A DNA stretch of 64,000 nucleotides, taken from assembly GCF_007489275.1 (NCBI RefSeq), contig NZ_VLNR01000004.1, forward strand, positions 1 to 64,000, in the 5' to 3' direction. This DNA is from Aquimarina algiphila (lineage in GTDB: Bacteria; Bacteroidota; Bacteroidia; Flavobacteriales; Flavobacteriaceae). The notes beneath the pieces are model-generated. The model ran no database searches. It had not been told where the DNA came from and saw only the letters and a list, made by a program, of their open reading frames with translations. The translations under genes and the position numbers were made by a program. Shown here in pieces: positions 18,796-28,732 of the stretch (positions within the stretch are counted from its first letter, which is position 1; each line of letters opens with the position of its first letter).

Positions 18796-20208
18796 TTACT
18801 GCTTTTTCACATTTTCTACGCCATCATTTATGCTATATATCACATCATCAAAAATTATAGATGCTCTTTCATCTGTATTTTCTAAATTAAAATTCATGCC
18901 AGACATTTGGATATTCTTTATATGTCGACCAAAAAGACCATATGCGGGTAATGCCTCAAAAAAACTGAATTCTGGATATTTATCAATTTGCTCACTTACC
19001 TCCTTCAATTCTGAAATTTTCCCTTTTCCAGGAAGTGTAATATCAACATTTTGAAGTTTTATTTTTCCTATTCTATGATTAGGAGTTCCCGTCATAAAAA
19101 TACCACTAGGAGGAGACACTCTTGATTTTTCTATATCTCTGGTTGTTGCTATTATATTTTTAATATTAATATTATCAATAGAACCTACTTTTTGTTTTTC
19201 TGCATCTCTATAGGTTCGTAAACGTTCCCCCAAGCGAATAAAAATTGGCATATCCACCTGATTCATTGTTATGTTTTCAATTTCAATATCATATATATTA
19301 CCTCCATCAACACTTAACATTTTTATACCCCCTCCTCTTGTATCTTCTATTTTACAATCTGAAATATGAATATTATAAAAATCCCCCATTGATTCTGTTC
19401 CAAATTTTAAAGCACCCCATTCACTTTTTAAAGTACAGTTTTGTACTTTGATATCATATGTTGGTAGCGGACTGGTTGTCTTAAAACAAATAGCATCATC
19501 TCCTGTGTCAATTCTACAGTTTTTAATAACCGCATTAAAGCTGGAATCCAAATCTATACCATCATTGTTATGATTTGCATGACTATAAATATTTATATTA
19601 TCAACATCTATTGCGTTAGATTGATAAAAATGACATGTCCAGGCAGCAGGCTGTCGTAATTCTATGTCTTTAATTTTGATATTTGATGATTTAACAAATC
19701 GCAATAAGAAAGGACGATTGGTGCCAAATTTTTTATTGTTAGAAGCAATGCCAAAAATTTTCTTTTTTGCTAAAATGTTCTCATATGTAAAAGCAGTTCC
19801 ATTTCCATCTATAATCCCTTTACCCACAATCCCAATATTAGAAGCCTCTATACTGCCAATAAGACAATTTCCTCGTTCTTGTCCTGTTGCATCAACAAAT
19901 GTGTCTATACTTTGATAATCATATGGATTAGAGCTACCAACTAGTTTAGCATCTTCACTAATATGAAGTGTTACGTTATCTTTTAGCAAAATTGTTCCAC
20001 TTATGTAAATACCTTTTTTAAATATTACAATCCCTCCTCCTTTTTGACTGCAATCATCAATAGCCTTTTGAATTTCCAATGTATTTATGTGTAGACTATC
20101 CCCTTTTGCTCCATAATCAGTAACATCAAATTGACCAGATTTTGTAGAACAAGATATCATTGCAAAAGCTACTATAAATACTAAAAAAATGATCTTTTTA
20201 TTCATCAA
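18796..20208 (-). CDS. Divergent GH28-family beta-helix glycosidase, lipoprotein
   Basis: Right-handed beta-helix enzyme of the polygalacturonase family. The 470-residue product has a lipoprotein signal (FAMISCSTK, Cys20) and the family opening FDVTDYGAKGD. Expected catalytic aspartates are present: Asp216 in NNDGID and Asp237-Asp238 in GDDAI. The usual GHG histidine motif is replaced by SEWGALKFG (262-270), and the RIK motif by GGIKM (about 293-297). It is therefore probably active, but not on ordinary polygalacturonate. It is paired with a sulfatase 1 base downstream and a second GH28 upstream, suggesting it acts on a sulfated algal glycan. The two ATG codons at the start are both possible. 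Confidence 0.85.
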   Translation of the reverse strand: MMNKKIIFLVFIVAFAMISCSTKSGQFDVTDYGAKGDSLHINTLEIQKAIDDCSQKGGGIVIFKKGIYISGTILLKDNVTLHISEDAKLVGSSNPYDYQSIDTFVDATGQERGNCLIGSIEASNIGIVGKGIIDGNGTAFTYENILAKKKIFGIASNNKKFGTNRPFLLRFVKSSNIKIKDIELRQPAAWTCHFYQSNAIDVDNINIYSHANHNNDGIDLDSSFNAVIKNCRIDTGDDAICFKTTSPLPTYDIKVQNCTLKSEWGALKFGTESMGDFYNIHISDCKIEDTRGGGIKMLSVDGGNIYDIEIENITMNQVDMPIFIRLGERLRTYRDAEKQKVGSIDNINIKNIIATTRDIEKSRVSPPSGIFMTGTPNHRIGKIKLQNVDITLPGKGKISELKEVSEQIDKYPEFSFFEALPAYGLFGRHIKNIQMSGMNFNLENTDERASIIFDDVIYSINDGVENVKKQ

Positions 20209-20340
20209 TTTATTTTATTTTTAGAATAGTATTCTATTAATTCCTTCAGAATTATATCATAAACAAGTATATAAAATCAGTAATACCATTTTTCAATTTA
20301 TATGGTATCCTATCGTTTTAGTTCTATACTTTGAGTTCTA

Positions 20341-21732
20341 TTATTTCTTCTTTACAATTTGTTTTTCTGAAATAGGTTTCCCATCAGTAAATACATTACT
20401 AATTTCACCATTAACAACATCATCAAAAACAATTGGAGGTCTTTTATCACTATCCTTTATTTTTAAATGAACATTATCAATATGTAGTCCTTTGATATGT
20501 CTTGCATAAATACCATATGATGGTAATGTCCCTACTAAATGAAACTCTGGCCACCAACCATCAAGAACATCCAAAGTATACTCTTTGATATTTGCTTTTT
20601 GAGCATCTTGAAGCGTGCCTCCTCCAGCAATTGTCATTTGTATATCTTCTAATAGAACATTTTCAATATAATGTCCTGTTATACCAGTAATAAATATCGC
20701 AGAATTCTTATCTAATTCGGTATTATCCACTACCATACCTCTAAATATAAAATCATGCATAGATTTCATAGGGTACATTTCTTCTGGTGCATCTACACAT
20801 GCTTTTTGTTGCGCAAAAGTCATAAAAATGGGGCGTGGCACATTTTTCATGACTAAGTTAGAGAATACCATATTTTTCATTTCTCCACCTTCATTCATCT
20901 GAATCTTTAATCCTGAATCATCTATATTACTAAATGTACAATTGCTTACCGTCACAGACTCAAAATTTCCCCTAGAAAGAAGGCCTATTCGCATACCTGC
21001 CCACTTACTTTCGAATGTACAGTTAGTAACCACTATATTTTTACAAGGAATGTTAGGTTGAGAGGCTTGTAAACAAATAGAGTCATCACTAGTATTAAAA
21101 GAACTATTAGCAACACGAACATTAGAACATCCATCAAAATCAAGCCCATCTCCATTATGGTTAACACGGCTATGAATCCTGATACCATCTACAGTGATTT
21201 CATTACAATACAAAAATGCAGAAGTCCATGCAGCTGGATTAATAATTGTTATATCTCTTACATGAATATCATTACTATTCATAAACCTAATAAGCATCGG
21301 CCTTCCGGTTTTATTTGTAAAGTTTTTTGGATAACCATTACCATCAATGGTTCCGTACCCTTCAATGGCAATAGATTTTGCTTCATTAGCAAAAATCAAA
21401 CAACGATCCATGTGAGGTTCGTTCTTATACATATTCTTATGTGTTTTATCAGAATAATCCTCTATATCCGGGCTTCCCAATAACACTGCTCCATTTTCAA
21501 CATAAAGGGTAACAAAATCTTTTAGAAAAATAGTTCCTATAACTACTGTTTTGCCTGCCGGAATTACAACTTTACCTCCTCCATTTTTTGTTGCTGCATC
21601 TATTGCTGATTGTACCGCTTGAGTATCTTTTTGTATACCATCTCCTTTTGCTCCAAAATCTAATACATTATATTCTTTTGCATTGATTTGTAAACAAAAA
21701 CTTAATAATAAAAAAGTTATAATTAGTTTCAT
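20341..21732 (-). CDS. Divergent GH28-family beta-helix glycosidase
   Basis: Paralogue of the GH28 gene downstream. The 463-residue product has a cleavable signal peptide (SFCLQINAK, about residue 19) rather than a lipoprotein signal, then YNVLDFGAKGD. Catalytic aspartates are Asp195 in NGDGLD and Asp216-Asp217 in SDDSI. As in its neighbour, the GHG histidine is absent (KWAGMRIG, 243-250), and GLKIQ stands where RIK is usual. It starts 10 bases after the upstream sulfatase ends, so the two are co-transcribed. A 132-base gap separates it from the second GH28, with no clear promoter. The shared loss of GHG suggests a common, non-standard substrate. Confidence 0.85.
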   Translation of the reverse strand: MKLIITFLLLSFCLQINAKEYNVLDFGAKGDGIQKDTQAVQSAIDAATKNGGGKVVIPAGKTVVIGTIFLKDFVTLYVENGAVLLGSPDIEDYSDKTHKNMYKNEPHMDRCLIFANEAKSIAIEGYGTIDGNGYPKNFTNKTGRPMLIRFMNSNDIHVRDITIINPAAWTSAFLYCNEITVDGIRIHSRVNHNGDGLDFDGCSNVRVANSSFNTSDDSICLQASQPNIPCKNIVVTNCTFESKWAGMRIGLLSRGNFESVTVSNCTFSNIDDSGLKIQMNEGGEMKNMVFSNLVMKNVPRPIFMTFAQQKACVDAPEEMYPMKSMHDFIFRGMVVDNTELDKNSAIFITGITGHYIENVLLEDIQMTIAGGGTLQDAQKANIKEYTLDVLDGWWPEFHLVGTLPSYGIYARHIKGLHIDNVHLKIKDSDKRPPIVFDDVVNGEISNVFTDGKPISEKQIVKKK

Positions 21733-21742
21733 TCTATACTTT

Positions 21743-23419
21743 TTAGTGAGGTTTTTTAGCCTCCAATTTACTATCTTCTGTATATCTTAAAACGTTAGGA
21801 ATTCCAGTTCCCCGAGCTTTTGTAATTTCAGTCTTCCAGGCTAATTTTAACTCTTGTAAAACGGAAGCATATTTATCTTGACCGATTAAATTATGAAGTT
21901 CTTCAGGGTCATTTTTAAGATGGTATAATTCTTCATAAACCGGTTCTTCTCCTTGAAGGGGTGACTCAATAAAACTTTGATACATAGCTATATCACTATC
22001 ATGCACTGAGTACAACATTTTATTAACATTGATTCCTAGTTGATTAGCTGTTTCTATCTTTTTCAATGCTGAGAAATTAGTATTCTCATAATATCGAATA
22101 TATTTCCATTCTTTATTTTGTACAGCCTCACAGCGAGGGTTACCAAATTGAGTTGACCATAAGTTTTCTGTAAAAACATATGATCTTACACTATCATTCC
22201 CACCATTAATCAATGGTAAAATATCTTTACCTTGAAATGTTTCAGGAATCTTAATTCCTGCCATTTTTAACATTGTTGGAGCTATATCAATACTTTGAAC
22301 CAATGCATTACTTGTAATTCCTCTAGTTTTTTTATGATAAAAAGGATGCATGATAATTAATGGAACATGTGTTGTTTTTTCATAACATAATGCCTTTCCT
22401 CCAATACCTTGTTCTCCCATAAACAATCCATGATCTGAAGTAAAAATAAGTACTGTATTTTTATCCAATTTTAGATCTTTAAGTCTTTTTCTTAAATCTC
22501 CAATGAGATTGTCAATCCCTGTCATTGCTTGTAATTGACGTATGTATCTCTCTTTTACTCCCTCTGGAGTTTCTACATAATTATATCCTATCTGTCTGTT
22601 TTCTACCTTAAATAAATCTGAGGGTAGCTTCGGAGTTTTTATATCACTTTTTGCTATGTAATTCTTAGGTAAAGGAATGGTTAAATCTCTATATAAAGTT
22701 TTATACATTTCATTATCAGTTGCCTTCAATTTCATTGTACTAGTACTTGCCCCATGAGGTAGATTAAAATTAACGGAAAGCAAAAACGGCTTATTTTTTG
22801 GTCTGTTTTTCAAAAAATGAACAGCTCCTTTTAATCTTTGCTCATTAGTATCCAAAAAATCTTCAACGCCTTCATTAATAATTTCTATTTGGGTATCACT
22901 AACTGCATCATTAAAAATTTCATGTCGATCTTTTGGATAGAATGATAAGTGACCGTGACCTGCATACCAGTAATCAAAACTTTTTTCCATTAAACCACTT
23001 TCATACCCTCCTTTTCCGATCGGTGCATGGTTTTTTCCTATCCAACCTGTATAATATCCCGAATTTCTCATAATTACTGGATATGATTTTTCCCAAGCCT
23101 TATTAGAAACACTAGTCCCTGAATTAAAATTTACAGCATGTTTACGTTCAAATTGACTTAATAAAATAGAAACTCTACTTGGTGTACAGATAGCACTGGT
23201 AATATGTGCATTCTCAAATAACACCCCTTCTTTAGCTAATTTGTCTAAATTAGGGGTTTTCACTATGGTGTTACCTGTGCTCCCCATATAGCCATAAGGC
23301 TGATCATCTGTAAGAATAAAAATAAAATTGGGCTTTTCCTGAGCAATGCTATAACCAAACGTGATAACATAAATTAACCCAAAAATTGCTGATTTTAGTT
23401 TTACACTTAGCTGCCGCAT
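21743..23419 (-). CDS. Family S1 sulfatase
   Basis: Formylglycine-dependent sulfatase, 558 residues, with a signal peptide ending near GYSIAQ. Motifs in order: FILTDDQPYG (metal site), CTPSR with Cys78 as the formylglycine precursor, GWIGKNHAPIG where many sulfatases have GKWH, and TSDHGLFMGEQG (second metal site). It lies 6 bases downstream of the GH2 gene and 10 bases upstream of GH28, inside the leftward operon. The KNH form in place of KWH marks it as a different branch from the sulfatases at 17232 and 26002, which points to a different sulfate position (inference). Confidence 0.92.
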   Translation of the reverse strand: MRQLSVKLKSAIFGLIYVITFGYSIAQEKPNFIFILTDDQPYGYMGSTGNTIVKTPNLDKLAKEGVLFENAHITSAICTPSRVSILLSQFERKHAVNFNSGTSVSNKAWEKSYPVIMRNSGYYTGWIGKNHAPIGKGGYESGLMEKSFDYWYAGHGHLSFYPKDRHEIFNDAVSDTQIEIINEGVEDFLDTNEQRLKGAVHFLKNRPKNKPFLLSVNFNLPHGASTSTMKLKATDNEMYKTLYRDLTIPLPKNYIAKSDIKTPKLPSDLFKVENRQIGYNYVETPEGVKERYIRQLQAMTGIDNLIGDLRKRLKDLKLDKNTVLIFTSDHGLFMGEQGIGGKALCYEKTTHVPLIIMHPFYHKKTRGITSNALVQSIDIAPTMLKMAGIKIPETFQGKDILPLINGGNDSVRSYVFTENLWSTQFGNPRCEAVQNKEWKYIRYYENTNFSALKKIETANQLGINVNKMLYSVHDSDIAMYQSFIESPLQGEEPVYEELYHLKNDPEELHNLIGQDKYASVLQELKLAWKTEITKARGTGIPNVLRYTEDSKLEAKKPH

Positions 23420-23425
23420 CTTTTA

Positions 23426-25918
23426 CTATTTTGTTTTCACAATTATCGTTTCTGATTTTAAGCCTTCTGAAGAGGCTGTAATTTTAATTTCTCCAGCATC
23501 ATTTTTTGACTTTACAACCAACAAACATAATCCATTAAAGGCTTTTCTATGATTTGCTTGAAATGAAGTTATTGCAGTTTGATCACCGTTATCTACAGCT
23601 GCAAGGGTTCCCTCTCCTGTAACTTCAAAATTCACATCATTTGCTGCTATTGGGCATAAATTTCCTGATACATCTTCTATCTTTACTGTAATAAAAGATA
23701 AATCGTTTCCATCTGCTTTAATCTCTGTTCTATCTGCTATTAAATGTATTTTTGCAGGTGATTCTGCTGTTTTAATCTCTTTTTCAGCAACTGCTTTTCC
23801 ATTTTTATACCCTATTACTTTTATACTTCCTGGCTGATAAGGTACATCCCAGGAAAGGCGATATTTTGAGGTATACATTCCTTTTTCAAAATCATGAAAC
23901 TCTGCAGGAACTTTTGTTGTATCCACCCCTTTTACTTTCTTACCTAACGATTTTCCATTTACAATTAATTCAACTTCGTCACAGTTGGTATAAGCATATA
24001 CTGGTATAACATCTCCTTCTTTACCTTCCCAATTCCAGTGTGGCAGAACATGCACCATAGGTTCTGTAGTCCATTGGCTTTGATATAAGAAGTATCTATC
24101 TTTTGGGAAACCACATAAATCCACAGGAGCAAAATAAGAAGATCGTGAAGGCCAATCCAGTGTCCAACGTCCATTCGTACTATTATCTTTTCCTGCATAT
24201 GGCGTTGGCTCTCCTATATAATCAAAACCTGTCCAAATGAACTCTCCCAAAGAGAATGGATTTTTCTCCTGAGCATCAAATTCTGCATCAGGAAGATATG
24301 CCCATGGCGGCCCTACAACTCCATCATAACTAGATACATGGTTTGTTTCTTTTTGTACTGCAGCTTCGATTGGAAAATGATATACCCCTCTGCTACTTGT
24401 TTGCGAAGACGTTTCAGAACCATACAGAATCATATTTGGATTTTGTTCTTTTATTTCGGTATAGCTCAAAGGCCAGTAATTCATTCCGACAATATCAACC
24501 TGATATGCTAGTTTATTAACAAAAGGCGCAGGATAATAATTGAATCCGATAGTCGTAGGTCTTGTATTATCTTCATCATGACAAATGTCATTGAGGTGTT
24601 TTGTTAATTTCCATCCATCCTCTTTACTCTGCTCTAATATTTCATTTCCAATACTCCACATAATGACAGAAGGATGATTACGATCTCTTTGTATCATATC
24701 TCGTAAATCTTTCTCATGCCATTGGTCAAAATATTTATTGTATCCATTAGGCACTTTACCCATTTTCCACTCATCAAAAGCTTCTACAATTACAACAATT
24801 CCTAATCGATCACAAACCTGTAATAATTCAGGCGAAGGTGGGTTATGACTTGTTCTTAATGCATTCACTCCCATGCTTTGCATAATTTGCATCTGTCTTT
24901 CTTTGGCTCTATAATTAATAGCTGTCCCTAAAGCTCCTTGATCATGATGCATACAGACACCATTAAGCTCTACTTGTTTTCCATTTAGGATAAATCCTTT
25001 ATTAGCATCAAAATCTATCGTTCTAACTCCAAATTCGCTATCATAACTATCCACTATATTTCCGTCGATAAGTACATTACTACTTGCTGTATATAAAACA
25101 GGAGTTTTAATATCCCATCTTTTAGGTTTAGCAATTTTAATAGTTTGAGTTATATCTTTTTCAGCAGATTTTTGGATTACTACAGATGATGAATTTGAAC
25201 CCACCACTGTTCCTTTTTCATCTTTAAGAATAGTTTCCAGAACAATATCTGATGAAGACATATTTGCATTCTTAATCGTTGTTTTGATGCTAACTGTAGC
25301 TTGTTCATCAGTAACTTCTGGAGTTGTTATATACGTCCCCCACTGCGGAATATGTACTAAACTATTTATTTTTAAACGTACATTTCTATAGATTCCTGCA
25401 CCTGGATACCATCGTGCAGCCAAATCTTCTGGTGATAATTGTACTGCGATAACATTATCTTCACCAAATTTGATATGTGGAGTTAAATCAAATTCGAATC
25501 CAATATAGCCATAAGGTCTTTCTCCTATATAAGTTCCATTAAGCCATACTTTAGCATTGTTCATAGCACCATCAAACTCTATAGATATTTGTTTGCTACT
25601 ATATTTCTTATCAACTGTAAAATGTTTTCTGTACCAAGCTTCTCCATATACAGGTAAACCTCCTGTTCTCAAATCACTTCCTTTTTTGAATGGTCCTTCT
25701 ATTGCCCAATCATGAGGTAAATTCAATTTTCTCCAACTAGAATCGTCTAAAAAAACGTTTTGTCCATTATCAACCGTATCCTTTAAAAAAAGCCAATCTG
25801 AGTTAAAGTTTTGATCTGAAACTGACAGTTCTTTTGACGTTTTATCTTTGGTACAAGATGCAAATAAACATCCTATAGTAAAAATTATAATTAACATCGA
25901 TGATTTAAAAGTATTCAT
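23426..25918 (-). CDS. Glycoside hydrolase family 2 (beta-galactosidase type), lipoprotein
   Basis: Exo-acting retaining enzyme, most likely a periplasmic beta-galactosidase. I chose the ATG at 25918 because it gives a compact lipoprotein signal (GCLFASCTKD); an ATG at 25927 is 3 codons upstream. Domains in order: sugar-binding sandwich (about 40-185), Ig-like domain (about 195-305), TIM barrel, then C-terminal Ig-like domains (DUF4982 type and a Big-type end). Counting from the longer start, the acid/base is Glu429 in WSIGNE and the nucleophile is Glu505 in YGSETSS. The gene lies between two sulfatases, which may expose its substrate ends. The decayed gene at 59097 is a shortened relative. 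Confidence 0.92.
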   Translation of the reverse strand: MNTFKSSMLIIIFTIGCLFASCTKDKTSKELSVSDQNFNSDWLFLKDTVDNGQNVFLDDSSWRKLNLPHDWAIEGPFKKGSDLRTGGLPVYGEAWYRKHFTVDKKYSSKQISIEFDGAMNNAKVWLNGTYIGERPYGYIGFEFDLTPHIKFGEDNVIAVQLSPEDLAARWYPGAGIYRNVRLKINSLVHIPQWGTYITTPEVTDEQATVSIKTTIKNANMSSSDIVLETILKDEKGTVVGSNSSSVVIQKSAEKDITQTIKIAKPKRWDIKTPVLYTASSNVLIDGNIVDSYDSEFGVRTIDFDANKGFILNGKQVELNGVCMHHDQGALGTAINYRAKERQMQIMQSMGVNALRTSHNPPSPELLQVCDRLGIVVIVEAFDEWKMGKVPNGYNKYFDQWHEKDLRDMIQRDRNHPSVIMWSIGNEILEQSKEDGWKLTKHLNDICHDEDNTRPTTIGFNYYPAPFVNKLAYQVDIVGMNYWPLSYTEIKEQNPNMILYGSETSSQTSSRGVYHFPIEAAVQKETNHVSSYDGVVGPPWAYLPDAEFDAQEKNPFSLGEFIWTGFDYIGEPTPYAGKDNSTNGRWTLDWPSRSSYFAPVDLCGFPKDRYFLYQSQWTTEPMVHVLPHWNWEGKEGDVIPVYAYTNCDEVELIVNGKSLGKKVKGVDTTKVPAEFHDFEKGMYTSKYRLSWDVPYQPGSIKVIGYKNGKAVAEKEIKTAESPAKIHLIADRTEIKADGNDLSFITVKIEDVSGNLCPIAANDVNFEVTGEGTLAAVDNGDQTAITSFQANHRKAFNGLCLLVVKSKNDAGEIKITASSEGLKSETIIVKTK

Positions 25919-26001
25919 AGGTAACATTTTAATCTTATTATAAATTGTAGGAAATCAAAACTTCATTATCCCTAGTATTCAATAACTTAAAAAAATAAAA
26001 A

Positions 26002-27555
26002 CTAACTTTTTTTATTCTTTATTTTTTCTAATTCACTTTTAAGTTCTGCTACTTTTTCTGGATATTGAGTAGCTAGATTGTTTTTTTCTGAAGGATCTTC
26101 TTCAAGGTTATATAACTGAGGTGAATACATATGCCCTCCTTCAATGTTTTTAACTTTTTCTATAAAGTCTGGTATTGTTTTTTCTTCGGGAAACGGATCA
26201 ATATACTTCCAATTGCCTTTTCTTAGGGATAAAGTGTATGACTCTTCTAACAAATACTCTCTTCCTTCTTTTTCTTGAGATGATAATAAAACAGGGAGTA
26301 TATTTTGGCTATCTATTGCTGCGTTATCAGTAATAGGTTGTTTAATCAAATCTGCTAAAGATGCATATAGATCAACCTGACTCCATAGTGCATTACTTAT
26401 TCCCGGCATAATTTTTCCTTTCCAAAACGCAAGGGTTGGCATTCTTGTTCCTGCTTCATAAGCACTATATTTACCTCCTCTATAAATCCCAGAAGGTTTA
26501 TGATTTCCAAGTTTTTCTTCTGCCAAATCTTCATATCCATCATTTAAGACCGGACCATTGTCACTAGTAAATATCACTAGAGTATTTTCTAGCAGATTTA
26601 ATTTTTCCAGTGCATTCATTACTTCTCCTGTCATCCAGTCCATTTGTACAATTGCATCTCCTCTAGGTCCCATAGTACTCTTACCCTGAAATTTTTTATT
26701 GGGTAACCTTGGTACGTGAATATCATGAAAAGAAAAGAATAAAAAGAAAGGATCTGATTTAGCTCCTTCTATAAAACTAATTGCTTTATCCGTTAATACA
26801 TCAGGAAAATCCTCATCTGTCCACAATGCCGGTGTTCCTCCATCCATAAAACCAATTCTACTTATTCCATTTACAATTGTACCACTATGCTGCACATCGG
26901 CTTTTTGTCTCAATAATTCTGGATTATTGATACCATCTGGCATATCTCCAAACTTAGAGACGTAACTAACTTTTATCGGGTCATTCTCATCCGAATTATT
27001 AACCACTTTGTGATTCTCTACATATACCGAAGGCACTCTATCTCCTGTAGACGGAATTAAAAAACTATAATCAAACCCTATTTCTAAAGGGCCTGGTTTA
27101 ATTTCCTTATTCCAATCTACATTACCATCTCCCAGTCCTAAATGCCACTTACCAACAACACCTGTTTTATACCCTCCTTTTTTAAGCATATCAGGCAATG
27201 TTTCTATATTCTTATCAATAATTAGTGGAGCATCTCCTTTTAAAACAGCTGCATTATTTCTAAATGCATAATTCCCGGTTAATAAAGAATATCGTGAAGG
27301 TGTACAAGTTGCAGAACTACTATGAGCATCAGTAAATTTAATTCCTTCATGTGCTAATCTATCAACATTTGGAGTTTCTACACCGACGGCGCCATAAGAT
27401 CCTAAATCGCCATATCCCAGATCATCTACATAAAAAACAACAATATTAGGCTTTGATGGTTTTTCCTGGATCTTTTTTGCTTTTGTTTCATTTGAATTAC
27501 AAGAAAACAACATTGCACATACTCCTAAAAAAAACAGTTTGGTTTTATGCCTCAT
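26002..27555 (-). CDS. Family S1 sulfatase, lipoprotein
   Basis: Formylglycine-dependent sulfatase, first gene of the leftward cluster. The 517-residue product has a lipoprotein signal (CAMLFSCNSN, Cys19). The metal-site FYVDDLGYGDLGSYG and the maturation motif CTPSR (Cys84) within SATCTPSRYSLLTGNY are clear, followed by GKWHLGLG and TSDNGPV. This set is typical of the arylsulfatase-A-like branch of S1. It starts from the intergenic region shared with the divergent GH16-GH86 operon, so both may respond to the box there. Confidence 0.93.
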   Translation of the reverse strand: MRHKTKLFFLGVCAMLFSCNSNETKAKKIQEKPSKPNIVVFYVDDLGYGDLGSYGAVGVETPNVDRLAHEGIKFTDAHSSSATCTPSRYSLLTGNYAFRNNAAVLKGDAPLIIDKNIETLPDMLKKGGYKTGVVGKWHLGLGDGNVDWNKEIKPGPLEIGFDYSFLIPSTGDRVPSVYVENHKVVNNSDENDPIKVSYVSKFGDMPDGINNPELLRQKADVQHSGTIVNGISRIGFMDGGTPALWTDEDFPDVLTDKAISFIEGAKSDPFFLFFSFHDIHVPRLPNKKFQGKSTMGPRGDAIVQMDWMTGEVMNALEKLNLLENTLVIFTSDNGPVLNDGYEDLAEEKLGNHKPSGIYRGGKYSAYEAGTRMPTLAFWKGKIMPGISNALWSQVDLYASLADLIKQPITDNAAIDSQNILPVLLSSQEKEGREYLLEESYTLSLRKGNWKYIDPFPEEKTIPDFIEKVKNIEGGHMYSPQLYNLEEDPSEKNNLATQYPEKVAELKSELEKIKNKKS

Positions 27556-27862
27556 AATATATTTATAAAGAGATATTATTAGTAATTACAAATATTCAAA
27601 ATATCGGTCAGAATCCTAAATTTCAATCTACACCTATTGGTTAAAACAAGATAATAAATGGTTTATTGACTTTAATTAATACATCATAAAGCTCTTTACA
27701 TTTTTGTCTTCCTGCAACAACACTTTTACATACTACATGATATCTCACTATAGAGGTTCTACTCTTAAAATAAAAACATATGTACTATACTATAAGACAA
27801 TAGTAGTTAAAGAGAGGCATTCATTTTTATAAATTGATTTCTAAAATAAATAGTACTCACAA
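27556..27862. promoter_or_regulatory. Divergent promoter region (sulfatase cluster / GH16-GH86 operon)
   Basis: Non-coding, AT-rich. The box AACATATGT (27775-27783) is preceded 21 bases upstream by a degenerate half (AGGTTCTAC, 27754-27762). The spacer TCTTAAAATAAA closely matches that of the 42344 site (TCTTAAAGAGAG). It ends 79 bases before the GH16 start codon. Confidence 0.5.
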
Positions 27863-28732
27863 ATGAAACTAAACGCCTTTTATTTCTCTTTTTTGATGAT
27901 ATGTACTACAACAATATCATTCGCTCAGGATTTGACAATTCCTCCAAAAAACTATGTAGATTCTGTAAAAATAGAAAACGCAGTAGAGCGCTTAAACAAT
28001 AACTATCCCCTTTCAGATCAGGCAAATACTAAAAACTGGAGGTTACAAAAAAAGTATTCTGATGAGTTTGATCAATCTAAACTAAATGAAAAAATTTGGT
28101 ACCCTAATAACCCAGGTTGGAAAGGACGCCAACCCACATATTTTCATGGTTCAAATGTTTCTCTAGAAAATGAAGAACTGGTTATTCGTGTCAATAAACA
28201 TAAAGATGAAAAATTACCTGAAGGATATACGCATAGTACAGGTTTTATTAAAAGTAAAAACAAGTTTTTATATGGATACTTCGAGGCCGAATGTAAATTA
28301 ATGGATGCTCCGTGGGTATCTGGCTTTTGGATGACTAATGTAGGTAAAGACTGGTGGACCGAAATAGATATTTGCGAAAATGCACCTGGCCTTGAATATA
28401 ACCGACATGATTTAAATTCTAATATTCATGTTTTTAAATCTCCAAAAGATAAAGGTGATGTAAAAAAACATTTTTCGAGAACCAAGAAATTTTACTTCCC
28501 AAAAGAGCTACAAAATGACTATCACATATGGGGACTAGAATGGACCAAAGATTATATACGATTCTATATTGATGGTATCTTGTTTAGAGAAGCAAAAAAC
28601 ACACATTGGCATCAACCTCTGGAAGTTAATTTTAACTGTGAATCCAATAAATGGTTTGGAGCTTTACCAGATGACAACCGACTCGATGGTGAATTTCATG
28701 TAAAATATTTTAGAACATGGAAAAGAAAATAA
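27863..28732 (+). CDS. GH16 endo-galactanase, probable beta-porphyranase/agarase
   Basis: Endo-acting retaining hydrolase, first gene of the operon that ends with GH86. The 289-residue product is a signal peptide (TTISFAQ, about residue 22) plus a bare GH16 jelly roll. The catalytic signature EIDICE gives nucleophile Glu167, Asp169 and acid/base Glu172. There is no CBM and no sorting domain. Size and the N-terminal preamble (NYPLSDQANTKNW, DEFDQSKLNEKIWYPNNPGW) resemble marine porphyranase/agarase-type GH16s (family memory, not a search). The coding end overlaps the GH2 start by 16 bases, showing tight co-expression. Exact specificity needs a subfamily assignment. Confidence 0.85.
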   Translation: MKLNAFYFSFLMICTTTISFAQDLTIPPKNYVDSVKIENAVERLNNNYPLSDQANTKNWRLQKKYSDEFDQSKLNEKIWYPNNPGWKGRQPTYFHGSNVSLENEELVIRVNKHKDEKLPEGYTHSTGFIKSKNKFLYGYFEAECKLMDAPWVSGFWMTNVGKDWWTEIDICENAPGLEYNRHDLNSNIHVFKSPKDKGDVKKHFSRTKKFYFPKELQNDYHIWGLEWTKDYIRFYIDGILFREAKNTHWHQPLEVNFNCESNKWFGALPDDNRLDGEFHVKYFRTWKRK

